Shown: positions 18,815 through 27,387 of the stretch, piece after piece
Layout: each line of letters begins with the position of its first letter
Numbering within the stretch: position 1 is the first letter of the stretch
NCBI GenBank assembly: GCA_038182865.1
Contig: CP116226.1
Coordinates: forward strand, 2,480,001 to 2,544,000
Length of the DNA stretch: 64,000 nucleotides
Source of the DNA: Microbacterium enclense
GTDB lineage: Bacteria; Actinomycetota; Actinomycetes; Actinomycetales; Microbacteriaceae
Direction of reading: 5' to 3'
The notes under the pieces: generated by a model
What the model was told of the DNA's origin: nothing
The model's input: the letters and a program-made list of their open reading frames with translations, nothing else
The model's database searches: none
Made by a program: the position numbers and the translations under genes

Positions 18815-19657
18815 TCAGGAAGCGGGATGGTCGGTGGAACGTCGTGACACGGGAAGGTCGGGGCGTCGATCCGCGAGATAGGGATTGCGGGAGCGGGCGC
18901 GATCGACGGCGCTCGCGTCGATCGCGGCGAAGAGAAGCTCGTCCTCGGTGGCGCCGGCGTCGGCGAGGACGGATCCGCCGGCGTCCACGATGCTGCTGCG
19001 GCCGACGTAGCGCAGGTCGCCCTCGGCGCCGACGCGGTTGGCGTAGGCGATCGCGATCTGGTTCTCCCATGCGCGGACGCGGAGCAGATGTTCCGCGATG
19101 AACTCGTAGGGCTCCATCTGCGCGGTGGGCACGATCACGAGATGGGCTCCGGCCAGCGCCAGGGCACGGACGTTCTCGGGGAACTCCACGTCGTAGCAGA
19201 TGAGCATCGCGAGTCGGACACCGTGGAAGTCGATGACAGGGCCGAGAGAGTCGCCAGGCACGAAGAGCGAGCGATCGAGGGCGCCGAACAGGTGCGTCTT
19301 GTCGTAGCGCGAGAGGAGCGCGCCGTCGGCGTCGATGAGCAGGACGCTGTTGGCGATGCCGTCGGCGCGGCGGATCCCCGTGCCCACGGCCACCGCGAGG
19401 CCGCCATCGCGCACGGCCTCGCGGATGCGGTCGGGCAGGTCGGCGGTGACCACCTCGTCCAGGCGCTCGCCGATGTTGTAGCCCGTGACGAACATCTCGG
19501 GGGTGATCAACAGGTCGGCACCCTGGGCGCGAGCGCGACGGGCTGCATCCGTCAGAGCGCGAAGGTTGCCCGCGACGTCGCCTTCGAGGCCGGCGCTCTG
19601 CAGAACGGCGATGCGGAGGGGAGCGGAGGCGGCGGCATCCGCGTTCAAAGTGCTCAT
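18815..19657 (-). CDS. Carbon-nitrogen hydrolase (nitrilase superfamily)
   Basis: A 280-residue amidase-type enzyme with the complete nitrilase triad: Glu54 in LLITPEMFVTGY, Lys120 in YDKTHLFG and Cys154 in LICYDVEFPE. These enzymes hydrolyse C-N bonds of amides, N-carbamoyl amines or omega-amides. It is the first gene of the operon with the APC permease and GntR regulator. The ATG at 19657 has no Shine-Dalgarno; TATAGT ends 7 nt before it, suggesting a leaderless transcript, and the start codon lies inside a palindrome. The exact substrate is unknown; the permease pairing suggests an imported amide or amine. Confidence 0.9.
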   Translation of the reverse strand: MSTLNADAAASAPLRIAVLQSAGLEGDVAGNLRALTDAARRARAQGADLLITPEMFVTGYNIGERLDEVVTADLPDRIREAVRDGGLAVAVGTGIRRADGIANSVLLIDADGALLSRYDKTHLFGALDRSLFVPGDSLGPVIDFHGVRLAMLICYDVEFPENVRALALAGAHLVIVPTAQMEPYEFIAEHLLRVRAWENQIAIAYANRVGAEGDLRYVGRSSIVDAGGSVLADAGATEDELLFAAIDASAVDRARSRNPYLADRRPDLPVSRRSTDHPAS

Positions 19658-19670
19658 TTTGAACACTATA
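19643..19670 (-). promoter_or_regulatory. Operator-like palindrome and -10 at nitrilase operon start
   Basis: GTTCAAA (19643-19649), 8 nt, then TTTGAAC (19658-19664) form a perfect 7-bp inverted repeat that covers the start codon. TATAGT on the minus strand (19670-19665) is the probable -10. A repressor bound here would block initiation; the GntR protein of the same operon is the first candidate. Confidence 0.55.
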
Positions 19671-19762
19671 GGGATGGTCGTGTTTCCGCCGTATGACTTT
19701 GTTTTGCCGCCATGGTGCGGTCCCCTTCCCCGCCCTGGCGCGGCGGAGTCCGCGAGCGTCGG

Positions 19763-19768
19763 TAGAAT
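19763..19768 (+). promoter_or_regulatory. Probable -10 of asd
   Basis: TAGAAT lies 31 nt before the asd ATG. It would give a leader of about 25 nt that includes the GAGG at 19788. No clear -35 is visible. Confidence 0.4.
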
Positions 19769-19799
19769 TCCGGAAACCCGAAATGAATGAGGCCCTCGC

Positions 19800-20870
<1,071 letters not shown>

Positions 20871-20876
20871 TCCACG

Positions 20877-20964
20877 GCATCCGGATGCCGGGTGCCGACG
20901 TTGTCTCGACATCGAACCGACCGATCTCTCGATGTCGAGAGACCTTCCAGCCCGCGCCTAGAAT
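20877..20964 (+). promoter_or_regulatory. mqo upstream region: two inverted repeats and -10
   Basis: A 16-bp perfect palindrome CGGCATCCGGATGCCG lies at 20877-20892. A second, perfect 12-bp inverted repeat (TCTCGACATCGA at 20904-20915 and its complement at 20929-20940, 13-nt loop) ends about where a -35 would be. The TAGAAT -10 (20959-20964) is 6 nt before the mqo GTG. The 12-bp repeat could be an operator or the asd terminator; no U-run follows it, which favours an operator. Confidence 0.55.
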
Positions 20965-20970
20965 CGTCGG

Positions 20971-22443
20971 GTGACTGAAAACGTCGATGTTCTCCTCATC
21001 GGTGGCGGCATCATGTCCGCCACTCTCGGCACGCTGCTGAAGGACCTCCAGCCCGATCTGAAGATCGCGGTCTTGGAGCGCCTCAGCGACGTCGCGCAGG
21101 AGAGCTCGAACGCGTGGAACAACGCCGGCACCGGTCACGCCGCGCTCTGCGAGCTCAACTACACGCCCGAGGCGAAGGACGGCTCGATCGATCCGGCCAA
21201 GGCCGTCACGATCAACGAGCAGTTCCAGCAGAGCCGGCAGCTCTGGGCCTCGCTGGTGGCCGAGGGTGTGCTCGACGAGCCGTCGACCTTCATCAACCCG
21301 ACCCCGCACATGACGTTCGTGCGCGGCGAGAAAGACGTCGCCTTCCTCCGCAAGCGCTACGAGGTGCTCAGGCAGCAGCCGCTCTTCGCGGGTATCGAGT
21401 ACACCGAGGACTCCCGGGTCATCAACCAGTGGGCACCCCTGCTCATGCAGAAGCGTCGCAAGGGCGAGCCCTTCGCCGCCACGCGCGTCCCCGCGGGCAC
21501 CGACGTCGACTTCGGCTCGCTGACCCGCCAGCTCTTCGCGAACCTCCGCGACAAGGGCGTCGACGTCGCCACCAACCACGACGTCAAGAAGCTGAAGAAG
21601 CAGAAGGACGGTTCGTGGCAGGTCTCGTACCGTCACGTCATCGGCGGAACCCCCGGCTCGATCAACGCGAAGTTCGTCTTCGTGGGGGCCGGCGGCTGGG
21701 CGCTGAAGCTCCTCCAGCGCTCCGGCATCCCCGAGATCAAGGGCTACGGGGTCTTCCCGATCGGCGGGCAGTGGCTGAAGACGTCGAACCCCGCGCTCGT
21801 GGCGCAGCACCAGGCCAAGGTCTACTCCCAGGCCTCGGTGGGCGCTCCGCCCATGTCGGTGCCGCACCTCGACACCCGCGTGATCGACGGGGAGTCGTCC
21901 CTGCTGTTCGGACCGTTCGCGACCTTCAGCCCCAAGTTCCTCAAGAACGGCTCGATGCTCGACATCGTCACGCAGGTGCGCCCGCACAACCTGCTGCCGA
22001 TGCTCAAGGTCGCCGTCGACAATCCCGGTCTCATCAAGTACCTCGTCAGTGAGCTGCTGAAGACCCACGCGAAGAAGGTCGACAGCCTTCGCGACTTCAT
22101 GCCGACCGCCAAGGCCGAGGACTGGGAGCTGCTCGACGCCGGCCAGCGTGCCCAGGTCATGAAGAAGGACAAAGACAAGGGCGGCGTTCTGCAGTTCGGC
22201 ACCGAGGTCATCACGGCATCCGACCGGTCGATCGCCGGACTCCTGGGCGCCTCCCCGGGGGCGTCGACCGCGGTGTCGATCATGCTCGGCCTCATCAAGA
22301 CCTGCTTCCCCGAGCGGATGCCGGAGTGGGAGCCGCGCCTGCGCGAGCTCATCCCCAGCTACGGCGAGACGCTCAACACGCACCCCGAGGCAGCCCGCAA
22401 GGAGCTGGATGCCACGGCCCAGGCGCTGAGAATCAACCCCTGA
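20971..22443 (+). CDS. mqo: Malate:quinone oxidoreductase
   Basis: Membrane-associated FAD enzyme that oxidises malate to oxaloacetate and passes electrons to menaquinone. The 490-residue protein has the FAD-binding LLIGGGIMSATLGTLL at the N-terminus, SSNAWNNAGTGHAALCELNY, and FVGAGGWALKLLQRSGIPE, all typical of Mqo. The GTG at 20971 lies 6 nt after the TAGAAT hexamer, so the transcript is probably leaderless. Four bases separate its stop from tdk, and the two may be cotranscribed although functionally unrelated. Confidence 0.96.
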   Translation: MTENVDVLLIGGGIMSATLGTLLKDLQPDLKIAVLERLSDVAQESSNAWNNAGTGHAALCELNYTPEAKDGSIDPAKAVTINEQFQQSRQLWASLVAEGVLDEPSTFINPTPHMTFVRGEKDVAFLRKRYEVLRQQPLFAGIEYTEDSRVINQWAPLLMQKRRKGEPFAATRVPAGTDVDFGSLTRQLFANLRDKGVDVATNHDVKKLKKQKDGSWQVSYRHVIGGTPGSINAKFVFVGAGGWALKLLQRSGIPEIKGYGVFPIGGQWLKTSNPALVAQHQAKVYSQASVGAPPMSVPHLDTRVIDGESSLLFGPFATFSPKFLKNGSMLDIVTQVRPHNLLPMLKVAVDNPGLIKYLVSELLKTHAKKVDSLRDFMPTAKAEDWELLDAGQRAQVMKKDKDKGGVLQFGTEVITASDRSIAGLLGASPGASTAVSIMLGLIKTCFPERMPEWEPRLRELIPSYGETLNTHPEAARKELDATAQALRINP

Positions 22444-22447
22444 GCCC

Positions 22448-23053
22448 GTGGCGAAGCTGTACTTCCGCTACGGAGCGATGAACTCGGGCAAGTCGACGGC
22501 TCTGCTGCAAGCGGCGTACAACTACGAGGAGCGGGGCCAGCGTGTCCTGCTGGCCAAACCCGAGATCGACACCAAGGGCGCCGACCAGATCGACAGCCGC
22601 CTCGGTGTGAAGCGCCCTGTCGACTTCCTCGTGGCCGCCGACGATGATCTCCGCGAGGTCTTCCACGCCGCCGCAGGCCACGCTCCCGTGGCCTGCCTCC
22701 TGGTCGACGAAGCACAGTTCTTCACTGCCGCGCAGGTCGACGATCTCCTGCGCATCGCGGTACTCGACGGTATTCCGGTGCTCGCCTACGGCATCCGGAC
22801 CGATTTCCGGACCGAGGCCTTTCCGGGCTCGGCCCGCCTGATGGAGATCGCCCACAGCCTGGAAGAGCTCAAGACCATCTGCCGCTGCGGGCGCAAGGCG
22901 ATCTTCAACGCCCGTCTCGTCGGCGGGCGGTTCGTGTTCGACGGAGATCAGGTGGCGATCGACGAGGGGCAGATCGAGGGCGAGGTCACCTACGAGTCGA
23001 TGTGCGCCGCCTGCTATCTCCGAGAGTCCGGCGGGCGGTTGGACGGGCGCTGA
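22448..23053 (+). CDS. tdk: Thymidine kinase (type II)
   Basis: Salvage enzyme that phosphorylates thymidine to dTMP. The 201-residue protein has the P-loop GAMNSGKSTALLQ, the Walker-B-like LLVDEAQFF, a lasso region with zinc ligands (CRCGRK and CAAC) and YES before the second Cys pair. GTG 22448 starts 4 bp after mqo. Together with deoC (61060) and tmk (57538) the window covers several steps of thymidine metabolism, although the genes are not clustered. Confidence 0.95.
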   Translation: MAKLYFRYGAMNSGKSTALLQAAYNYEERGQRVLLAKPEIDTKGADQIDSRLGVKRPVDFLVAADDDLREVFHAAAGHAPVACLLVDEAQFFTAAQVDDLLRIAVLDGIPVLAYGIRTDFRTEAFPGSARLMEIAHSLEELKTICRCGRKAIFNARLVGGRFVFDGDQVAIDEGQIEGEVTYESMCAACYLRESGGRLDGR

Positions 23054-23102
23054 GGCCCCGCGGGCGACCAGCGACGCTGTCGCCGAACGATAGCCTGGGA
23101 CC

Positions 23103-24131
23103 ATGCGCGTCCTCCTCGCCGGCGGTGCCGGTTACATCGGAACCCACACGGCCGTCGCCCTTCTCGACGCCGGTCACGACGTCGTTCTGCTCGACGATCT
23201 GTCCGGAACGCATGCGATCGCCGCGGAGCGCGTCGAGCGCATCGCGGGCAAGCCCGCGCCGCTGGCCGTGGGCGACGCCGCCGACGACGCGGTGGTGTCC
23301 GCTGTCTTCGACGAGCACGGACCGATCGACGCGATCATCCACCTCGCGGCGTTCAAGGCGGTGGGGGAGTCGACCCAGAAGCCTCTGGAGTATTACTCCA
23401 ACAACCTCGACACCACTTTCGCGCTCCTGCGCGTGGGGGTGGCCCACGGCATCCGTTCCTTCGTGTTCTCCAGCACCGGCACGGTCTACTCCGACCCGGC
23501 CGATCTGCCGTTCACGGAGGAGTCGACGACGAGCATCGATCTCACCAACGCGTACAGCAAGTCCAAGCGCATGAACGAGGTCGTGCTCGCCGATGTGGCC
23601 CGCGTGAACCCCGACCTGAACGTCACGGTCCTGCGGTACTTCAACCCCGTGGGTGCCCACCCCTCCGGCCTCATCGGCGAAGACCCCGCCGGCATCCCGA
23701 ACAACCTCATGCCCTTCGTCTCGCGCGTCGCGATCGGCACGCTCGACGAGGTCGGTGTCTTCGGTGACGACTACGACACCCCCGACGGCACCGGTCTGCG
23801 CGACTACATCCACGTCGTCGACCTGGCCGAGGGCCACGTCGCGGCCCTCGAGCAGGCGCAGCCCGGTCACCAGGTGTTCAACCTCGGCACCGGGCGCCCG
23901 GTCAGTGTGCTCGAACTCGTCGCGTCCTTCGAGAAGGCGGTGGGTCATGAGCTGCCGAAGCGGATCCTCGACCGGCGCCCGGGCGACGTCGCGGCGACCT
24001 ACTGCGACCCCTCGAAGGCGGCGGAGGTGCTCGGATGGCGCACGCGCCTCACCATCGACGACGCCTGCCGCGACTACTGGAACTGGCAGACGACGAACCC
24101 GGCGGGCTACGCCGCTCCCGCCGACGCCTGA
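23103..24131 (+). CDS. galE: UDP-glucose 4-epimerase
   Basis: Interconverts UDP-glucose and UDP-galactose. The 342-residue extended SDR has the NAD motif GGAGYIGTHTAVALLDAG at the N-terminus, HLAAFKAVGESTQKP, the Ser of SSTGTVY and the YxxxK pair in YSKSKRMNE, and the substrate-binding RYFNPVGAHPSG. ATG 23103 is 6 nt after TAGCCT (23091-23096) with no Shine-Dalgarno, so probably leaderless. It stands between tdk and a GntR regulator on the same strand. Confidence 0.95.
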   Translation: MRVLLAGGAGYIGTHTAVALLDAGHDVVLLDDLSGTHAIAAERVERIAGKPAPLAVGDAADDAVVSAVFDEHGPIDAIIHLAAFKAVGESTQKPLEYYSNNLDTTFALLRVGVAHGIRSFVFSSTGTVYSDPADLPFTEESTTSIDLTNAYSKSKRMNEVVLADVARVNPDLNVTVLRYFNPVGAHPSGLIGEDPAGIPNNLMPFVSRVAIGTLDEVGVFGDDYDTPDGTGLRDYIHVVDLAEGHVAALEQAQPGHQVFNLGTGRPVSVLELVASFEKAVGHELPKRILDRRPGDVAATYCDPSKAAEVLGWRTRLTIDDACRDYWNWQTTNPAGYAAPADA

Positions 24132-24142
24132 CGCACCGCGCG

Positions 24143-24167
24143 TAGGCTGGTGTGGTCCGGCCACACC
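24143..24167 (+). promoter_or_regulatory. Promoter and FadR-type operator before GntR gene
   Basis: TAGGCT (24143-24148) is followed directly by GGTGTGG-TCCGG-CCACACC (24149-24167), which would cover the transcription start. The core TGGTCCGGCCA matches the FadR-subfamily operator TNGTNNNACNA at all but one position. Autoregulation by the next gene is likely. Confidence 0.55.
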
Positions 24168-24193
24168 GTCACCACCGGACGGACAGGGACACG

Positions 24194-24922
24194 ATGCCGA
24201 ACGACGCTCCTCGCGCCTGGCAGGTCGTCCTCGAGCGCATCGAGGCCGACCTGCGTGACGGTCGTCTGGTGCCGGGCGATCGGCTGACGCCCGAGCGCGA
24301 GCTGGCGACCACCCTCGGCGTCGGTCGGTCCAGCGTGCGGGAGGCGATCCGCGTGCTCGAAGTGCTCGGGGTCGTGCGCACGGCCACCGGGTCAGGACCG
24401 ACGGCCGGCGCGATGATCGTCACGACCCCCCGCGGAGGACTGGCGGCGTTCCTGCGCCTGCAGGTCGCCGCGAACGGCTTCCCCATCGCCGACGTCGTGC
24501 GCACGCGCGTGGTGCTGGAGGGTGACGTCGTCGAGCGCCTGGCATCCGATCCCGAAGCCGACCTCATCGAGGTGCGGGGGATCCTGGATGCCATGGACAC
24601 CTCCGCCCTCGCGCCCGAGGAGTTCCTCGCCCTCGACGCACGGCTTCACCAGGCCCTTGCGGAGGCCTCGGGCAACGCTGTCGTCGCGGCGATGATGGCG
24701 GGGCTGCGCAGTTCGATCGAGTCGTACACACAGCTGGGCGCCGCGCGCATGGCCGACTGGCCCGCGACGGCCGCGCGCCTGCGCGACGAGCATCGCCGCA
24801 TCGTCGGTGCCGTCGAACGCGGCGAGGGTGCCGAGGCGCGCGATGCCGTGCGCGGACACATCGCCGGATACTTCCGCCAGATCGCCGAGACCGAGACCGA
24901 CAGCGCGCCCGTGCGCTCGTGA
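24194..24922 (+). CDS. GntR/FadR-family (FCD) transcriptional regulator
   Basis: A 242-residue regulator. The winged helix is complete (LTPERELATTLGVGRSSVREAIRVLEVLGVV, near residues 35-65), and the FCD domain has the Asp/His metal-site pattern (DARLHQALAEASGN). The ATG at 24194 follows a 45-nt leader that contains an operator-like palindrome. It is followed after 10 bp by a siderophore-interacting protein gene, so the pair may be cotranscribed, but FCD regulators usually sense organic acids and I cannot link it to iron. Confidence 0.87.
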   Translation: MPNDAPRAWQVVLERIEADLRDGRLVPGDRLTPERELATTLGVGRSSVREAIRVLEVLGVVRTATGSGPTAGAMIVTTPRGGLAAFLRLQVAANGFPIADVVRTRVVLEGDVVERLASDPEADLIEVRGILDAMDTSALAPEEFLALDARLHQALAEASGNAVVAAMMAGLRSSIESYTQLGAARMADWPATAARLRDEHRRIVGAVERGEGAEARDAVRGHIAGYFRQIAETETDSAPVRS

Positions 24923-24932
24923 GAGGACTCCC

Positions 24933-25754
24933 ATGACCGACCGCCCCGTCCGACCGCCCCGCCCGCAGCACGTGCTCGAGGTCGTCTCGACCGAGCGCCT
25001 GACCCCGCACCTCGTGCGTATCCGCGCCCGTGGCGCCGACCTGTCGGTGTTCCGGGACAGCCCCCACACCGACCGGTACGTGAAGATCACGTTCGTCAAA
25101 CCCGAGTTGGGACTCGAGCCGCCGTACGATCTGGCAGCCTTGCGCGAGACCCTGGCCCCCGACGACCTCCCCGTCACGCGCACGTACACCGTCCGCGAGG
25201 TCGTCGGCGACGAGCTGGCCATCGACTTCGTGGTCCACGGCGACGAGGGACTCGCGGGTCCCTGGGCCGCGCGAGCGCAGCCGGGGGAGCGTCTGGTCGT
25301 CTCGTCGCCCGGGGGCGGCTACGCTCCCGACCCCTCGGCGGACTGGCACCTGCTCGCGGGCGACGAATCCGCGATCCCGGCGATCGCCTCCGCCCTCGAG
25401 GCGTTGTCGACGGATGCCGTCGGCACCGCGTTCCTCGAGGTGCAGACCCCCGACGAGCAGCTGACCCTCGCCGCCCCCGAGGGCGTCGAGATCGTGTGGC
25501 TGCATCGTGGAGCCGCTGTTGCCGGAGCGTCGCGCGTGCTCGTCGAGGCCGTTGCGGGCTGGACCCCGCCCGAGGGACGCGGTCACGTGTTCGTCCACGG
25601 AGAGCGCGAGGCCATGAAGGGACTGCGGGATGTGATCCTGGGGCAGTGGGGTCTTGCCCGCGATCAGGTGTCGCTCTCCGGCTACTGGGCGTACGGCCGC
25701 ACCGAGGACCGCTTCCAGGCCGAGAAACGCGAACCGATCGGTCGGATCCTCTGA
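24933..25754 (+). CDS. Siderophore-interacting protein (NAD(P)H-dependent ferric-siderophore reductase)
   Basis: Flavoenzyme that reduces ferric siderophores in the cytoplasm to release iron. The 273-residue protein has the FAD-binding motif RTYTVRE (R-x-Y-T/S), the flavin-binding VVHGDEGLAGPWAARAQPGERL, LLAGDESAIPAI for NAD(P)H and the C-terminal SGYWAYGRTEDRF. The ATG is at 24933 with GAGGAC upstream. No siderophore transporter or biosynthesis gene is nearby. A bidirectional hairpin separates it from the convergent HAD gene. Confidence 0.92.
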   Translation: MTDRPVRPPRPQHVLEVVSTERLTPHLVRIRARGADLSVFRDSPHTDRYVKITFVKPELGLEPPYDLAALRETLAPDDLPVTRTYTVREVVGDELAIDFVVHGDEGLAGPWAARAQPGERLVVSSPGGGYAPDPSADWHLLAGDESAIPAIASALEALSTDAVGTAFLEVQTPDEQLTLAAPEGVEIVWLHRGAAVAGASRVLVEAVAGWTPPEGRGHVFVHGEREAMKGLRDVILGQWGLARDQVSLSGYWAYGRTEDRFQAEKREPIGRIL

Positions 25755-25784
25755 CGCCGCGCCCCGGTCGGACCGGAACGACAA

Positions 25785-25839
25785 ACGCCGTCTCGAGCGA
25801 GGCGCCGCGGAGCGCGGTGGGTCTCGCCCGAGACGGCGT
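25785..25839. terminator. Bidirectional terminator hairpin
   Basis: ACGCCGTCTCG (25785-25795) and its exact complement (25829-25839) lie between two convergent genes. No U-run is present on either side. Confidence 0.6.
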
Positions 25840-25853
25840 CTCGGGAGGCGGGG

Positions 25854-26633
25854 TCAGCCATCGGCGCGGGCGGGCAGCGTCGGGATGAGCGCGTCGAGGT
25901 AGTCGGCGGTGTCTTCCCATCCGTGAACCGCGTGGCACTCGACGCCCATGGCCAGGACCGGGTAGTCGTTGCCGTCGGGGTCGAGACGGTCGCCGACGAA
26001 GAGCATGTCGTCGAGGGGGATGCCGGTGGCCTCGGCCAATTTGCCCATTCCGTAGGCCTTGTCGATGCCGCGGTGGGTGATGTCGACCGAGGTCGAGCCG
26101 CCCGAGCGTACCTCGAGGTCGGGGATGCGCGCAGCAACGGCCTCGCGAAGGCTGTTCTTCTTCTCCCCGGTCGGATCCCATGCCATCTTGGCGTCGAGCG
26201 GAGCGCTCTGTCCGAGGGCGGAGAACGTGATCTGCGAACCGCGGTCCTCGAGGATCTCGCCCCAGGGCTCGGCCTCCCACAGCCCGAGGCGCTCGGCCTC
26301 TTCGCGCACCGCAGCGAGTGCGCGGCTCTTCTCATCGTCGGTGAGGGAGTGCGCGTAGACGGTCCGGATGCCGTCTGCCCCGAGGCGGTAGTACTGGGTC
26401 CCGCAGGTCGGCATCAGGTGGAGGTGGTCGAGGAGTTCGGGGCTCGTCTTCGGCAGACGCTCCACCACCTGGGTGCGGAACTGCTGCAGCTGGCCGCCGG
26501 AGATGATCGCGACCTCGACGCGCTCCGCGAGGGCGAGCAGAAGATCGCCGATGCGCGGGTCGATGGCGGTCTTGGACGGGGCGAGCGTGTCGTCGAGGTC
26601 GAAGGCGACGAGACGGGGCGAGGTGTCGGGCAC
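25854..26633 (-). CDS. HAD-IIB family phosphatase
   Basis: A 259-residue HAD hydrolase with a C2B-type cap, related to sucrose-phosphatase/phosphomannomutase-like enzymes. Motif I is VAFDLDDTLAPSK, motif II is the Ser in AIISGGQLQQF, the motif III Lys lies near DKAYGMGKLA, and motif IV is DMLFVGDRLDPDGND. I chose the GTG at 26633, which has AGGAG 5 nt upstream, over an upstream TTG. The substrate is unknown; sugar phosphates are usual. It is a single gene on the minus strand. Confidence 0.85.
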   Translation of the reverse strand: MPDTSPRLVAFDLDDTLAPSKTAIDPRIGDLLLALAERVEVAIISGGQLQQFRTQVVERLPKTSPELLDHLHLMPTCGTQYYRLGADGIRTVYAHSLTDDEKSRALAAVREEAERLGLWEAEPWGEILEDRGSQITFSALGQSAPLDAKMAWDPTGEKKNSLREAVAARIPDLEVRSGGSTSVDITHRGIDKAYGMGKLAEATGIPLDDMLFVGDRLDPDGNDYPVLAMGVECHAVHGWEDTADYLDALIPTLPARADG

Positions 26634-26844
26634 GGTGCTCCTGCGGGGTGAGGTCAACGGGTGAGGCCGGCCGGACCCCCTGCGATGCGCGGGAGATCGG
26701 CATCCGGAAGGACGTCGCGGGCTGCGACCGATTGTAGTCGTGGCGGTCTGGCGGTCCCGTGGGCGCCCCTGCGGGCCCCCGGGGGCGCCTTTCTGCGCAC
26801 GCTATGGCGCGGTCGTTGCGGCGGACTTACGCGGTGCGGCGGGC

Positions 26845-27225
26845 TTACGCGGTGCGGGGGAGCGTCCCGATCTGCTCGCCGGCGCGGTCGAAGACCGTGA
26901 GGGTGTCGCCCGACACGGTGGCGGTCGCGATGTTGCTCAGCCAGGTGTCGACGTTCAGGCACCCGCGCGCGAGGGCGGGACCCAGGGTGACCACGATCTC
27001 GCTGCCGTCGGTCGTGTAGGCGCCGGTCATTCCATTGCAACCGTCGCTGCCTTTGAGGGTGCCGTCGGAAAGCACGAGATGGTGGGCGGACGTGTCACCC
27101 CACGTCCCGTCAATGCGCTCGGAAATGCCCGGCGACGATTCCGAGGAAGCGGGAGACGCGCAGGCGGTGAGGGTGAGAGCGGCTGTGAGGCCCGCCATCA
27201 CGGCGAGGGAGAGGCGGCGGATCAT
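26845..27225 (-). CDS. Lipoprotein with META/HslJ-like domain
   Basis: A 126-residue secreted lipoprotein: hydrophobic signal, lipobox LTAC with the modified Cys at about residue 22, then a small beta-rich domain. The motif DGCNGMTGAYT and the following Gly-Cys resemble META-domain proteins such as HslJ, which bind the cell envelope or heme-like ligands in some species. Function unknown. The end of the gene is partly duplicated: CTTACGCGGTGCGG occurs twice in tandem around 26827-26857. It is divergent from the protease gene 27388; the 162 bp between them must hold both promoters. Confidence 0.8.
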   Translation of the reverse strand: MIRRLSLAVMAGLTAALTLTACASPASSESSPGISERIDGTWGDTSAHHLVLSDGTLKGSDGCNGMTGAYTTDGSEIVVTLGPALARGCLNVDTWLSNIATATVSGDTLTVFDRAGEQIGTLPRTA

Positions 27226-27387
27226 GAAAGTCTTCTCATCTCTCGAAGCAACTTGTAAACCGAGTCATAAAGAACTACCAGGTTGTCGTATGGTAGGCGG
27301 GAACGCTGAGAGGTGGGTGGGGGCCCGAACACGGTCTCTTTTCGCGCACTCGGTGTCTTTCCCATCAGAAACACATGAGATGAGCCG

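Noticed and set aside
27275..27296. CTACCA-N10-TGGTAG inverted repeat between the lipoprotein and protease genes
   Set aside because: Only 6-bp arms and no clear promoter alignment; likely chance, though the position is suitable for an operator.
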